This document shows positions 18,362 to 26,326 of a stretch of DNA of 64,000 nt, in pieces. This DNA comes from Paenibacillus sp. (GTDB taxonomy: Bacteria; Bacteroidota; Bacteroidia; Bacteroidales; Muribaculaceae). The stretch is taken from positions 134,786-198,785 of the forward strand of contig JAMPHR010000003.1 of the NCBI GenBank assembly GCA_023663345.1, given 5' to 3'. Position numbers and translations under genes: made by a program. Each line of letters starts with the position of its first letter. Within the stretch, counting starts at the first letter, position 1. The notes below the pieces were generated by a model. It was not told the origin of the DNA. It saw only the letters and a list, made by a program, of their open reading frames with translations, and ran no database searches.

Positions 18362-19396
18362 ATGCTTTTAATAGGATTATTGATAATTGCCATCGGGGCG
18401 TTCTGCCAGTCGAGCTGCTATGTGCCCATCAACAAGATCAAGTCTTGGAGCTGGGAGAGCTACTGGATTGTGCAGGGCGTGTTTGCATGGCTCATACTCC
18501 CCTTCCTTGGAGCATTGCTCGCCGTGCCGGCCGGTCATTCGCTGTGCGAGCTGTTTACGGCCGATCAGTCATTCAATATATGGATGACCATCCTCTTCGG
18601 AGCACTTTGGGGTGTCGGGGGGCTCACGTTCGGCCTCTCGATGCGCTATCTCGGCGTGGCCCTTGGTCAGTCGATAGCTCTCGGCACATGCGCCGGACTC
18701 GGCACCATCATGGGCCCTGTCCTGCTCAACATCTTCTTTCCTGAGAACGATCCCCTCTCCCAGCTTACCTTTGCCGTGATCATCGGAGTGATTGTAACAC
18801 TCATCGGTATTGCCATCATCGGTGTGGCCGGATCCATGAAGGCATCATCGTTGAGTGAGGAGGAGAAGAAGGCCGCTGTTAAGGACTTTAACTTCCCCAA
18901 AGGCATCACCATCGCCCTGCTTGCAGGTTTCATGAGCGGATGTTTCAACGTAGGTCTTGAGTTCGGTAGCGGCATCAACTTCGGTGACCTCACTCCCGAC
19001 ATGTACAAGACCCTCCCCGCCACATTCCTCGTGACCCTCGGCGGTTTCGTATCCAATGCTGTCTACTGCTTCTATCAGAATCAGAAGAACGGTACTTGGG
19101 GTGATTATGCCAAGGGTGGTGTACTGGTCAACAATCTGCTCTTCTGCCTTCTGGCCGGTGCATTATGGTATAGCCAGTTCTTCGGACTCGCTCTCGGAAA
19201 AGGGTTCCTTACTGATACCCCCACACTCATGACACTCTCGTTCTGTATCCTCATGGCTCTTAACGTTGTGTTCTCTAACGTATGGGGTATTATTCTTAAG
19301 GAATGGAAAGGTTGTTCGCCCAAGACCATCGCGGTGCTCATCGTAGGCATCGTGGTGCTCATTGTGTCGTGCTTCCTCCCCCAGTTAATAGGTTAA
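18362..19396 (+). CDS. rhaT: L-rhamnose/proton symporter
   Basis: This 344-residue membrane protein with about 10 hydrophobic segments matches the RhaT family. Visible blocks are AIGAFCQSSCYVPINKIKSWSWE near the start, GALWGVGGLTFGLSMRYLG, GTIMGPVL and FMSGCFNVGLEFG. It imports L-rhamnose with a proton across the inner membrane. I start at the ATG at 18362 (MLLIGLLIIAIGAF) because the upstream open codons lie in the inverted-repeat leader. It is third in the rhamnose operon, 22 bases before rhaD. Confidence 0.92.
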   Translation: MLLIGLLIIAIGAFCQSSCYVPINKIKSWSWESYWIVQGVFAWLILPFLGALLAVPAGHSLCELFTADQSFNIWMTILFGALWGVGGLTFGLSMRYLGVALGQSIALGTCAGLGTIMGPVLLNIFFPENDPLSQLTFAVIIGVIVTLIGIAIIGVAGSMKASSLSEEEKKAAVKDFNFPKGITIALLAGFMSGCFNVGLEFGSGINFGDLTPDMYKTLPATFLVTLGGFVSNAVYCFYQNQKNGTWGDYAKGGVLVNNLLFCLLAGALWYSQFFGLALGKGFLTDTPTLMTLSFCILMALNVVFSNVWGIILKEWKGCSPKTIAVLIVGIVVLIVSCFLPQLIG

Positions 19397-19418
19397 ACCA
19401 ATCATAGTAACATATATT

Positions 19419-20228
19419 ATGTCATCAATCTTAGACAATCGCCCCGCGCTTGCCGCTGAGGTAGAGAAAGTGGCCGAAGTGGCCGGTTACCTCTGGCAGA
19501 AAGGATGGGCTGAACGTAACGGCGGTAACATAACCGTAAATATTACCGAACATGTGGACGATGCTATCCGCGCTATGCCCGCTATAGCCGAACCCAAGGC
19601 CATCGGTCTCACCCTTCCCAACCTCAAGGGTTGCTATTTCTATTGTAAGGGTACCAACAAGCGTATGCGCGACCTCGCACGCTGGCCCATGGACAACGGT
19701 TCGGTGATCCGTATTCTCGATGACTGCGCTCACTACGAGATCATCGCCGACAAGCCCGTGGCTCCCACCTCCGAGCTCCCCTCGCATCTTGCCGTTCACA
19801 ACTATCTCATCGGCAAGGGTTCCAACTATAAGGCATCGGTACACACTCATCCCATCGAGCTCGTGGCCATGTCGCACTGCAAGAAGTTCCTTGACAAGGA
19901 CGTGGCTACCCGTCTCCTTTGGAGCATGATCCCCGAGACCAAAGCCTTCTGTCCCCGCGGACTCGGCATCATCCCCTACAAGCTCCCCAGCTCCAACGAG
20001 CTCGCTGAGGCTACCATCAAGGAGCTTGGCGACTACGATGTTACCCTCTGGGAGAAGCATGGTGTGTTTGCAGTAGAGCAGGACGTTATGGCCGCTTTCG
20101 ACCAGATCGACGTGCTCAACAAGTCGGCTCTTATCTACATCGCCGCCAAGAACATGGGCTTCGAGCCTGAAGGCATGAGCGACGATCAGATGCGTGAGAT
20201 GACCGTGGCATTCAACCTGCCGAAATAA
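19419..20228 (+). CDS. rhaD: Rhamnulose-1-phosphate aldolase
   Basis: This 269-residue class II aldolase cleaves rhamnulose 1-phosphate to dihydroxyacetone phosphate and L-lactaldehyde. The zinc ligands are visible as two histidines in VHTHPIELVAMSH and a third in LWEKHGVFAVE. The N-terminal GWAERNGGNITVN stretch, which binds the phosphate, is also typical. It closes the operon and a hairpin terminator follows at 20261. No lactaldehyde reductase gene follows. Confidence 0.94.
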   Translation: MSSILDNRPALAAEVEKVAEVAGYLWQKGWAERNGGNITVNITEHVDDAIRAMPAIAEPKAIGLTLPNLKGCYFYCKGTNKRMRDLARWPMDNGSVIRILDDCAHYEIIADKPVAPTSELPSHLAVHNYLIGKGSNYKASVHTHPIELVAMSHCKKFLDKDVATRLLWSMIPETKAFCPRGLGIIPYKLPSSNELAEATIKELGDYDVTLWEKHGVFAVEQDVMAAFDQIDVLNKSALIYIAAKNMGFEPEGMSDDQMREMTVAFNLPK

Positions 20229-20260
20229 TTATCATAGAGTCTTATAGCTCGAATATAAAC

Positions 20261-20304
20261 GAAGCCCGCGGAACTGTCGATACAGTCTCGCGGGCTTCTG
20301 TTTT
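20261..20304 (+). terminator. Terminator of the rhamnose operon
   Basis: GAAGCCCGCG (20261-20270) and CGCGGGCTTC (20289-20298) form a perfect 10-base stem, followed by TGTTTTAT. It lies 32 bases after rhaD and in front of the convergent beta-lactamase gene. Confidence 0.9.
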
Positions 20305-20315
20305 ATCACGGCCTC

Positions 20316-21242
20316 TTACTTCTTTCTGGCAAACGTCGCCAGCACCGTGCGCGATATGCGCCCGATTATCGCCGATGCCTCATCCTGCGGGCCGGGATAG
20401 TCCTTTATGAGTACGGCTATCGAGTAGCTTGTGCCATCGGGTAGGGTGAAATGCCCCACGTCATTCACGGCCACTATCTCACCATGCTCGTTGACATATC
20501 CGCTTCCCGTGCGGTGGCCTAATTCTACTCCCGGATAATCCGCAAGCGGAGCTGCCAACCGGTCGGTCGCGCTCGTACATTCTCCGAGCCAGCCTTTCAG
20601 GGCCGATTGCTTGTCTGCCGATGTCACGCTGTCGGTATATACCTTGTTGATCAGCTCGGCACATGCCAGCGGAGAACTCCAGTTATCATAACTCAGCGCG
20701 TGATTCTGTTGCATCTCATGCTCGGTATGGCTTATGCTGAAACCGCCATTTATGCCAAGTCCCCGGCATATACTGTCAGTCTCAGTGACGGAGACTACGC
20801 GGTCATACAGTATATTGCTCGTATTATTGTCGCTCACCCTCAGGGTGTAAGCCATCAGGTCGCTCACGGTGATATCGATATCTCCCTCGGGATAATCCTT
20901 GAGCATCGGGCTCCAGGTGTCGGGATTCAGCTCCTGGCGGGTCACATGTATCACGGTGTCGAAATCCTGCCCCCGCTTGTCGAGAGTGCGGGCCATGGCT
21001 ATGGCCTCGTGTAGCTTGAACACACTCATCAGCGGATATTTCACCTCATTGTTGATAAGCAGGGTATCTCCGCCCGACGATATTATCGCCACGCCTACCT
21101 CCCCTTTTCCCTTGGGAATCAAGGCCGTGATGGAATCCTCAAGGGCCGAAAGGTCCACAGTCCTCCCGTTCCCCTTCTGCCCCGTAGAGCAAGCAACCAT
21201 CATCCCCGCCCCGGCAATTACCAATGGAATTATACGTCTCAT
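20316..21242 (-). CDS. Class A beta-lactamase, lipoprotein type
   Basis: This 308-residue enzyme carries all class A elements. SVFK has the acylating Ser at about 73 and Lys at 76, SDN is at about 137-139, and an E-x-x-x-N pair at about 176/180 matches Glu166/Asn170. The usual KTG box reads RTG (about 244-246). Sequence style fits the CfxA/CblA/CepA branch of Bacteroidota. A signal segment ends in a lipobox with Cys at 18, so it is probably membrane-anchored in the periplasm. It would hydrolyse penicillins or cephalosporins; its spectrum cannot be predicted. Confidence 0.88.
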   Translation of the reverse strand: MRRIIPLVIAGAGMMVACSTGQKGNGRTVDLSALEDSITALIPKGKGEVGVAIISSGGDTLLINNEVKYPLMSVFKLHEAIAMARTLDKRGQDFDTVIHVTRQELNPDTWSPMLKDYPEGDIDITVSDLMAYTLRVSDNNTSNILYDRVVSVTETDSICRGLGINGGFSISHTEHEMQQNHALSYDNWSSPLACAELINKVYTDSVTSADKQSALKGWLGECTSATDRLAAPLADYPGVELGHRTGSGYVNEHGEIVAVNDVGHFTLPDGTSYSIAVLIKDYPGPQDEASAIIGRISRTVLATFARKK

Positions 21243-21285
21243 AATAATATAACAGTTTTAAACTCTTATAAAATAGTAGCTATGC

Positions 21286-21762
21286 TCAGTGAATATCGAG
21301 CTGATACAATATTGATTTTCTGTCGGGATAGCTGTATTGAATTTGCAATTCCTGTTTCCCGATTCTTCTGAATCCGGCACGTTCATAGAATGAATGTGAT
21401 TTTGTGGCTACCGACGGTGTATCAAGTATTATATGCCTGTATCCGTTATCCCTTGCAAACTCAAGCAGTTTATCATAAAGTCTGAGGCCCACCTGTTGTG
21501 ACCGGTAGTCGGCACGCACGAAAAACTTCTTCAGAACGCTCCATTCGTCATCAATTCTCATCAGGGCTATTGTTCCCACCACTTGGCCATTATCAATTGC
21601 CACCCAAAAGTTTCCGCCGTTATTGATATAAGCCTCATGAATATTCAGCAGGTCGGATTGCTCTGCGATTGTCAGATTTATCTTGGCCTCATTGTTCTGA
21701 ATGTCAAGGATAAGCCCAATCGCTCCCTCCTTGAACTCATCCTTATACTGAATTATTTCCAT
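21286..21762 (-). CDS. GNAT family N-acetyltransferase
   Basis: This 158-residue protein has the GNAT fold. A VVGTIALM beta-strand block is followed by VLKKFFVRADYRSQQVGLRLYDKLLEFA, containing the acetyl-CoA pyrophosphate loop (here RSQQVG in place of the usual Q/RxxGxG/A), and then a C-terminal TKSHSFYERAGFRRI block. Such enzymes transfer acetyl groups to small molecules or proteins; the substrate is unknown. Its base composition is lower in GC than its neighbours. It stands alone between the beta-lactamase and the leucine tRNA. Confidence 0.85.
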   Translation of the reverse strand: MEIIQYKDEFKEGAIGLILDIQNNEAKINLTIAEQSDLLNIHEAYINNGGNFWVAIDNGQVVGTIALMRIDDEWSVLKKFFVRADYRSQQVGLRLYDKLLEFARDNGYRHIILDTPSVATKSHSFYERAGFRRIGKQELQIQYSYPDRKSILYQLDIH

Positions 21763-21795
21763 TCTGTAATGCTTGCTTAATACGTTATCATTATA

Positions 21796-21838
21796 TAGAA
21801 AAATAACGACCGAAAATCAATAGATTATCAGTCGTTAT
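21796..21838 (-). terminator. Terminator after tRNA-Leu
   Basis: On the minus strand ATAACGAC (from 21838) pairs with GTCGTTAT (to 21803) across a 20-base loop, followed by TTTTC. It begins 3 bases after the tRNA 3' end. Confidence 0.75.
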
Positions 21839-21841
21839 CAG

Positions 21842-21923
21842 TACCCGGACCCGGGCTCGAACCGGGATGGGTCGCCCCAACGGTGTTTGAGACCGTCGCG
21901 TCTACCGATTCCGCCATCCGGGC
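21842..21923 (-). tRNA. tRNA-Leu (anticodon CAA)
   Basis: This 82-base class II tRNA has acceptor arms GCCCGGA and TCCGGGT (one G-U pair), D-arm residues GGTAGAC, an ACGGT/ACCGT anticodon stem around the loop CTCAAAC (anticodon CAA, reading UUG), a variable arm, and a T-arm with GGTTCGAGCCC. CCA is not encoded. It has its own promoter and terminator. Confidence 0.96.
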
Positions 21924-21979
21924 GATGGTGCGCTTATGTAGGTGGACCCGTGGATCCACGGCGCTTCGGTTTGCGAGGG

Positions 21980-22010
21980 CAAAGGTAATGAGTTTTTTCC
22001 GTTCACGCAA
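21980..22010 (-). promoter_or_regulatory. Promoter of tRNA-Leu
   Basis: On the minus strand a TTG (22008-22010) is followed after exactly 20 bases by TACCTTTG (21987-21980), which fits the Bacteroidota promoter consensus. The tRNA starts 57 bases beyond the -7 box. Confidence 0.8.
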
Positions 22011-22096
22011 GCATTATCGCAACTTTCTGTTCAAAGTGTATTGCGAGTTGCGGTAGATTGTTATTGATGATTGCGTCAGGATATGTATTCCCCGGC

Positions 22097-22633
22097 TTAT
22101 AGCTCGGTGGGAGCCTCGGGGTTGGTATACCAGCGTGAATACATCAGATAGTTGCGGGCTATCTTGGTGTTGAGCTCACGCGATGTCTCGGGATCGACCA
22201 TTTTGATGAACTTGGCCGGAGCACCGCCCCATAGCTCGTTGGGGCCTATCTTGGTGCGGGAGAGCACCACCGATCCGGCGGCCACAAGTGCGCCTTCGCC
22301 CACCTCGGCATCATCCATCACCACGGCCCCCATGCCTATGAGGGCAAGATTGTGGATTTTGGCTCCGTGGATAGTCACATTGTGACCTATCGACACATCA
22401 TCGCCAATCTCGATTGTCGATTTCTGATATAGGGTGTGCAGTACCGAGCCGTCCTGGATATTTACGCGGTTGCCTATACGTATTGAATTCACATCGCCAC
22501 GGAGCACGGTGTTGAACCACACGCTACATTCCTCGCCCATCACCACGTCGCCTACTATGGTGCAGTTCTCGGCAAGAAACGTGTCGCAGCCTATCTGGGG
22601 TGTAAAACCTCTTACGGGTATTATCAGTGCCAT
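22097..22633 (-). CDS. Gamma-class carbonic anhydrase family protein
   Basis: This 178-residue left-handed beta-helix protein is built of hexapeptide repeats (for example VVMGEECSVWFNTVLRGDV). Three histidines in the IGHNVTIHGAKIHNLALIGMGA region match the trimer-interface metal ligands of gamma carbonic anhydrases (written here only as a motif across about residues 84-103). Many members of this group have weak or untested carbonic anhydrase activity. It is a single-gene unit on the minus strand downstream of the aminopeptidase P gene. Confidence 0.88.
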   Translation of the reverse strand: MALIIPVRGFTPQIGCDTFLAENCTIVGDVVMGEECSVWFNTVLRGDVNSIRIGNRVNIQDGSVLHTLYQKSTIEIGDDVSIGHNVTIHGAKIHNLALIGMGAVVMDDAEVGEGALVAAGSVVLSRTKIGPNELWGGAPAKFIKMVDPETSRELNTKIARNYLMYSRWYTNPEAPTEL

Positions 22634-22650
22634 TATATTCTATGATTAAG

Positions 22651-22688
22651 CAATCAGCAACCGGGTGAGTTGACCCGGTTGCCGATTG
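22651..22688 (-). terminator. Terminator of the aminopeptidase P gene
   Basis: An 8-base core AACCGGGT/ACCCGGTT (22659-22666, 22673-22680) is extended by CAATC/GATTG outer arms, with a 6-base loop. It lies 13 bases after the aminopeptidase stop, before the carbonic anhydrase gene. Confidence 0.8.
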
Positions 22689-22700
22689 ATGGTTTTTACT

Positions 22701-24485
22701 TTAGAGCGGAGCACATGCGTTGGCCAGCCAGGTGCGCTCCTCGTCGGTGAGGGCGGGTGCCAGACGGTCATACACGGTGCGGTGATAGTTGTTTACCCAC
22801 TCGATCTCCTCGGGGCTCATGATGGAGGTATCGAACAGTGCACGGTCAAACGGGCACATCGTCACGGTCTCGAACGCATAGAAGTTGCCGAACTCGGTAG
22901 TCTCGTAAGGTATCGTGAGCACCAGGTTCTCGCAACGTATGCCGTAACGGTCGGCCAGATATACACCGGGCTCGTTGGAGGTGAGCATTCCGGGCATGAG
23001 CGGAGCCATTGTGTCATTGAGGCGTATGCTCTGCGGACCCTCATGCACATTGAGGAAATGTCCTACACCGTGGCCGGTGCCGTGCAGATAGCTCTTGCCC
23101 TCCTTCCAGAGTGGCATACGGGCCATGGCGTCGAGCTGATGGCCGTGGGTGCCCTCGGGATATATTGCGGTGGCGATGGCTATGTGGCCCTTCATCACCA
23201 GTGTGAAATCATGGCGCATGGCCTCGGTGGGAGTGCCCAGGGCGATGGTGCGGGTGATGTCGGTGGTTGCGTCGATATAGTTGGCACCCGAGTCGATGAG
23301 CAGGAGATTGCCGAGCGAAAGTGCCGAATCGGTCTCGGGAGTAGCCGAGTAATGCACGATGGCGCCGTGAGGACCGAATCCGCAGATGCTCTCGAAGCTC
23401 AGGTCGAAGAACAGCGGATCAGTGCGGCGGTTGCGCTCCAGAATGTCGGCCACACCCATCTCGGTGAGGGGCTTGCCATCATTAACTATGCGCTGTATCT
23501 CCATGATGGAACGCACCATGTACACGCCGTCGCGGGCGTGGGCGTTGCGGATGCCCTGGATCTGGGTCTCGTTTTTCACTGCCTTGGGAATCGATACGGG
23601 CGACTCGCCGAGGGTGAAATGTCCGTCGAGCACCGAGGCCACGGCTCCCGAAGCACGGGCTCCGCTGAGCAGCACGGTCACATCGGCGGGCACTGAGGCC
23701 AGATATTCAAGGGCCGAGCCATAAGGAGCTGTTTCCACGCCCGAAGCCGAGAGATATTCGTTTACGGCAGGATTCAGTTTGGCCGGGTCGATGAACAGCC
23801 TTGCGCCGTCAGCCCCTACGTACAGGAACGAGGTAGCTACCGGATTGCAGGGCACATCGGTGGAGCGGAGATTGAGCAGCCATGCGATCTCGTCGAGGGC
23901 CGAGGTGAAATAAGCCTGTGCGCCTGTAGCCTCGAAGTCGCGGCGCAGGTCGGCGAGCTTTTCTGTAGCGCTCTTTCCGGCATACTTCTCATCATGGATG
24001 AACGCCGGATCCGAGGGTAGGGCAGGACGGTCGGCCCACACGCGGTCGATGGGGTCGAAATTCACATCGAGCTTGATTCCACGTTTTGCCAAGGCCGAGC
24101 GGAGCACAGCAGTGTCATTTACCGACATAAGCAGGCCGTTGATGCCCACAGTGTCACCCTCCGAGAGATTCTCGGCCAGGAATGTGTTGATACTCGGTGT
24201 CTCGGGAAGTCCGTCCTTCATGATGACTATACCGGTGCCCTCGGTCTGCGACTCTCCCTGGAGGAAATAGCGGCTGTCCACCCACAGGTATGCACCCTTT
24301 TCGGTGACTACGAGAGTGCCGGCCGAGCCGGTGAACCCGGTTAGGAATCTTACGGTGTGCCAGTGGTCAGATATATATTCGCTGAGGTGAGGATCGGTGC
24401 GGGGCACGATTACAGCTTTGAGTCCGGCCTGCGCCATCTCGTCACGCAAGGTCTGTATGCGTTGGGGGATAGTAGTTTGTGTCAT
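22701..24485 (-). CDS. Aminopeptidase P family (M24) metallopeptidase
   Basis: This 594-residue three-domain Xaa-Pro aminopeptidase has two creatinase-like N-terminal domains (about 1-305) and an M24 catalytic domain. The dinuclear metal ligands are visible as two Asp in LIDSGANYIDATTDITRT, His in GTGHGVGHFLNVHEGP, Glu in LTSNEPGVY and Glu in RCENLVL. It releases N-terminal residues preceding proline and is probably cytoplasmic, as no signal peptide is seen. It is transcribed alone from a well-formed promoter. Confidence 0.92.
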   Translation of the reverse strand: MTQTTIPQRIQTLRDEMAQAGLKAVIVPRTDPHLSEYISDHWHTVRFLTGFTGSAGTLVVTEKGAYLWVDSRYFLQGESQTEGTGIVIMKDGLPETPSINTFLAENLSEGDTVGINGLLMSVNDTAVLRSALAKRGIKLDVNFDPIDRVWADRPALPSDPAFIHDEKYAGKSATEKLADLRRDFEATGAQAYFTSALDEIAWLLNLRSTDVPCNPVATSFLYVGADGARLFIDPAKLNPAVNEYLSASGVETAPYGSALEYLASVPADVTVLLSGARASGAVASVLDGHFTLGESPVSIPKAVKNETQIQGIRNAHARDGVYMVRSIMEIQRIVNDGKPLTEMGVADILERNRRTDPLFFDLSFESICGFGPHGAIVHYSATPETDSALSLGNLLLIDSGANYIDATTDITRTIALGTPTEAMRHDFTLVMKGHIAIATAIYPEGTHGHQLDAMARMPLWKEGKSYLHGTGHGVGHFLNVHEGPQSIRLNDTMAPLMPGMLTSNEPGVYLADRYGIRCENLVLTIPYETTEFGNFYAFETVTMCPFDRALFDTSIMSPEEIEWVNNYHRTVYDRLAPALTDEERTWLANACAPL

Positions 24486-24507
24486 GTGATTAGAATTATG
24501 TCTACCG

Positions 24508-24538
24508 CAAATTTAATACTTCTCCACGTGATATTCAA
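24508..24538 (-). promoter_or_regulatory. Promoter of the aminopeptidase P gene
   Basis: On the minus strand TTG (24538-24536) and TAAATTTG (24515-24508) are separated by exactly 20 bases. The -7 box lies 22 bases before the ATG. Confidence 0.82.
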
Positions 24539-24606
24539 CCTATCGGTCTATAAATTTGTTAATATTAAAACAGTTTCTGAATTCGTTTCACCTGACCCTA
24601 TCATTT

Positions 24607-24837
24607 ATGAGAAGAAGAAAATTGTCAGCGATCCTGATGTCGATATGCGCGTCACTCGTGATATCGTTTGCACTTCCGTCGTGTGGTACTGTCCATGGCC
24701 ATTGGGGCGTGGGCAGCGAATATGAAATCCCCTTTGATGGCCACCATCACCACAAGCCCCCCAAACATAAGAAGCACAAGAAGCCCAAATACAAGAAGCA
24801 TAAGAAACATCACCACCACGATGATGATGACGATTGA
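24607..24837 (+). CDS. Small lipoprotein with a His/Lys-rich tail ending in five Asp
   Basis: This 76-residue protein starts at the ATG at 24607 (MRRRKLSAILMS). A signal segment ends in the lipobox LPSC, giving a mature protein of about 50 residues. The second half is nearly all low-complexity: HHHHKPPKHKKHKKPKYKK, then KHKKHHHH, ending in five aspartates. The composition suggests metal or polyanion binding at the membrane surface, but this is inference; I recognise no family. The gene is monocistronic and followed by a near-perfect hairpin. Confidence 0.7.
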   Translation: MRRRKLSAILMSICASLVISFALPSCGTVHGHWGVGSEYEIPFDGHHHHKPPKHKKHKKPKYKKHKKHHHHDDDDD

Positions 24838-24846
24838 AATACAATG

Positions 24847-24878
24847 GACTGTCACTTCTCCGATGAGAAGTGACAGTC
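24847..24878. terminator. Perfect 14-base hairpin between convergent genes
   Basis: GACTGTCACTTCTC (24847-24860) and its complement (24865-24878) enclose the 4-base loop CGAT. It lies between the ends of the His-rich lipoprotein gene and the Crp gene, and probably ends both transcripts, although T tracts are weak. Confidence 0.8.
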
Positions 24879-24908
24879 GTATATTAAGACCAATTGATAG
24901 CTGGAATG

Positions 24909-25601
24909 TCAGTCCGGCGTCTTCAGCAGCACATCGCGCAGGGCACGGCGCGAGCGCACTCTTATTTCGGTGGAGGTGTAGTCGAGTATTCCACGGGCCT
25001 TCATTGAATCGAGCGAGGCTATGAACGACGAACGTTGCACCCCGAAGAGCGAATACAGATCCTTCTGCTTGGCCGTCAGCACAATATCGTCCGAATCCAT
25101 CTGCGTCAGGGCTATGATCCAGAACGCTATGCGCTCCTCGAGCGATCCCGATGTCAGCGACAGCACGCCGTCGACAGCCTTCTGGGCGTTGGTTGACAGG
25201 ATGTTGAGGTAGTTGAACAGGAATATCTCGTCGCGTTGCAGCAGAGGTATGAAATCCTTCTTGTCGATCTGCATTATCGATACCGTATCTATAGCGGTGG
25301 CCGTGGCTGGATACAGGGTGTTGCGTCCAAACAGAAAATCGGGCGAGATCACGGCCGGCGCCGTGAGGGTCTGGCTTACACGCACACGGTCATTCTCATT
25401 GCGTATCGTGAGGCGTGCATGACCCGAGATGACAAATTTTATGTGTGAGCAAGGCTCGCCGGCGTTAAGCATAGGCTCTCCGGGGAGATATTTGAGAAAC
25501 GCGAGTCGGGTATTGCCCACTATTTCTGACAGGCGAGAATAGCTTATCCCTTTGAACAGGGGGAGGGTCATCAGATTTTCATACATACTGTTAGGTGCCA
25601 T
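24909..25601 (-). CDS. Crp/Fnr family transcription regulator
   Basis: This 230-residue protein has an N-terminal cyclic-nucleotide-binding-like beta-barrel (about 20-130, with FLKYLPGEPMLNAGEPCSH) and a C-terminal winged helix (about 150-220, with TAKQKDLYSLFGVQRSSFIAS as the HTH). No cysteine cluster for Fe-S sensing is visible, so it is not a classic Fnr. The signal is unknown. It is divergent from the gene at 25739, with interlocked promoters between them. Confidence 0.88.
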   Translation of the reverse strand: MAPNSMYENLMTLPLFKGISYSRLSEIVGNTRLAFLKYLPGEPMLNAGEPCSHIKFVISGHARLTIRNENDRVRVSQTLTAPAVISPDFLFGRNTLYPATATAIDTVSIMQIDKKDFIPLLQRDEIFLFNYLNILSTNAQKAVDGVLSLTSGSLEERIAFWIIALTQMDSDDIVLTAKQKDLYSLFGVQRSSFIASLDSMKARGILDYTSTEIRVRSRRALRDVLLKTPD

Positions 25602-25674
25602 GACAATTGCGGGCTTTTTATAAAATTAACGCTCCGTTAATCTATTTGGTTTATCTTAAATCGTTCCTTAAATG

Positions 25675-25702
25675 CAAATTTAATGAAAATTTCTTAAATT
25701 TG
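25675..25702. promoter_or_regulatory. Interlocked divergent -7 boxes
   Basis: CAAATTTA (25675-25682, a minus-strand TAAATTTG) and TAAATTTG (25695-25702, plus) form a perfect inverted repeat with a 12-base spacer. The minus box serves the Crp gene and the plus box serves the gene at 25739. Each promoter's upstream region contains the other's -7 box, so simultaneous binding is unlikely. The palindrome could also be a regulator site. Confidence 0.6.
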
Positions 25703-25738
25703 TAAATTACTTAAGTCCAATTATCAATTCCCGATATC

Positions 25739-26266
25739 ATGGCAGACAACTATCTCGAAAAGAGAATGGAGGAATATCGCTCGGGCCGTCTCGCATCTAC
25801 GAGCCGTTCCACTCCATCCATGCGCAGTCCACGCAAAAATAATCAGCTCTCACTCAGTTACGACCCTATGGTAGTGGTGATTATCGGCATTACGCCCGGC
25901 GAAGAGCTTGCCGAGACCATCATGGCCTTCACATCAGTAGGATGCCGTGTGGCCTTCACCTCCGGCAATCCAAAAGCAAGCACCGCCCTTGCACAGCGTT
26001 CCGGCGCAAGATACTATCCCGAGGGATACGCTTGGGATGCCATGCTCGCCGATATTACATCGCGATGGGGAGAGCCTGCTATATTTATCGCGTTTACTTC
26101 AGATGCTGATGATGGCACCTCGGTAGCCGTCTCTTGCCGTTCCCTCCCTCCGTCCACCCGCATCATCAACGCCTCAGCCCTTACAGGCCGGGCTCCTGCC
26201 CGTGTAATAGCCCGCCATCTCCTCTACCTCGCCCACCCCTCCAACGCATTTCTTCTTGATTCCTAA
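25739..26266 (+). CDS. Conserved hypothetical protein with Rossmann-like core
   Basis: This 175-residue protein has a charged N-terminus (MADNYLEKRMEEYRSGRLA), then a single alpha/beta domain with alternating strands (VVVIIGITPGEELAET, CRVAFTSGNPKAS, AIFIAFTSD). The order resembles the first half of a short-chain dehydrogenase, but the glycine-rich cofactor loop and the YxxxK catalytic pair are absent. Function unknown; possibly a degenerate dinucleotide-fold protein. It is transcribed divergently from the Crp regulator gene. Confidence 0.7.
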   Translation: MADNYLEKRMEEYRSGRLASTSRSTPSMRSPRKNNQLSLSYDPMVVVIIGITPGEELAETIMAFTSVGCRVAFTSGNPKASTALAQRSGARYYPEGYAWDAMLADITSRWGEPAIFIAFTSDADDGTSVAVSCRSLPPSTRIINASALTGRAPARVIARHLLYLAHPSNAFLLDS

Positions 26267-26286
26267 GCGGATTATTCGTAACTTTG
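26256..26286 (+). promoter_or_regulatory. Promoter of ychF
   Basis: TTG (26256-26258) and TAACTTTG (26279-26286) are spaced exactly 20 bases apart. The TTG lies inside the last codons of the upstream gene and the ychF ATG is 40 bases beyond the -7 box. Confidence 0.85.
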
Positions 26287-26326
26287 CACTCTGATAATAG
26301 TAACTGAATTAAAAATCATTAGATAA

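Noticed and set aside
21842..22010. tRNA-Leu as an integration site for a mobile island
   Set aside because: No integrase, direct repeat of the tRNA 3' end or foreign gene cluster is seen on either side.
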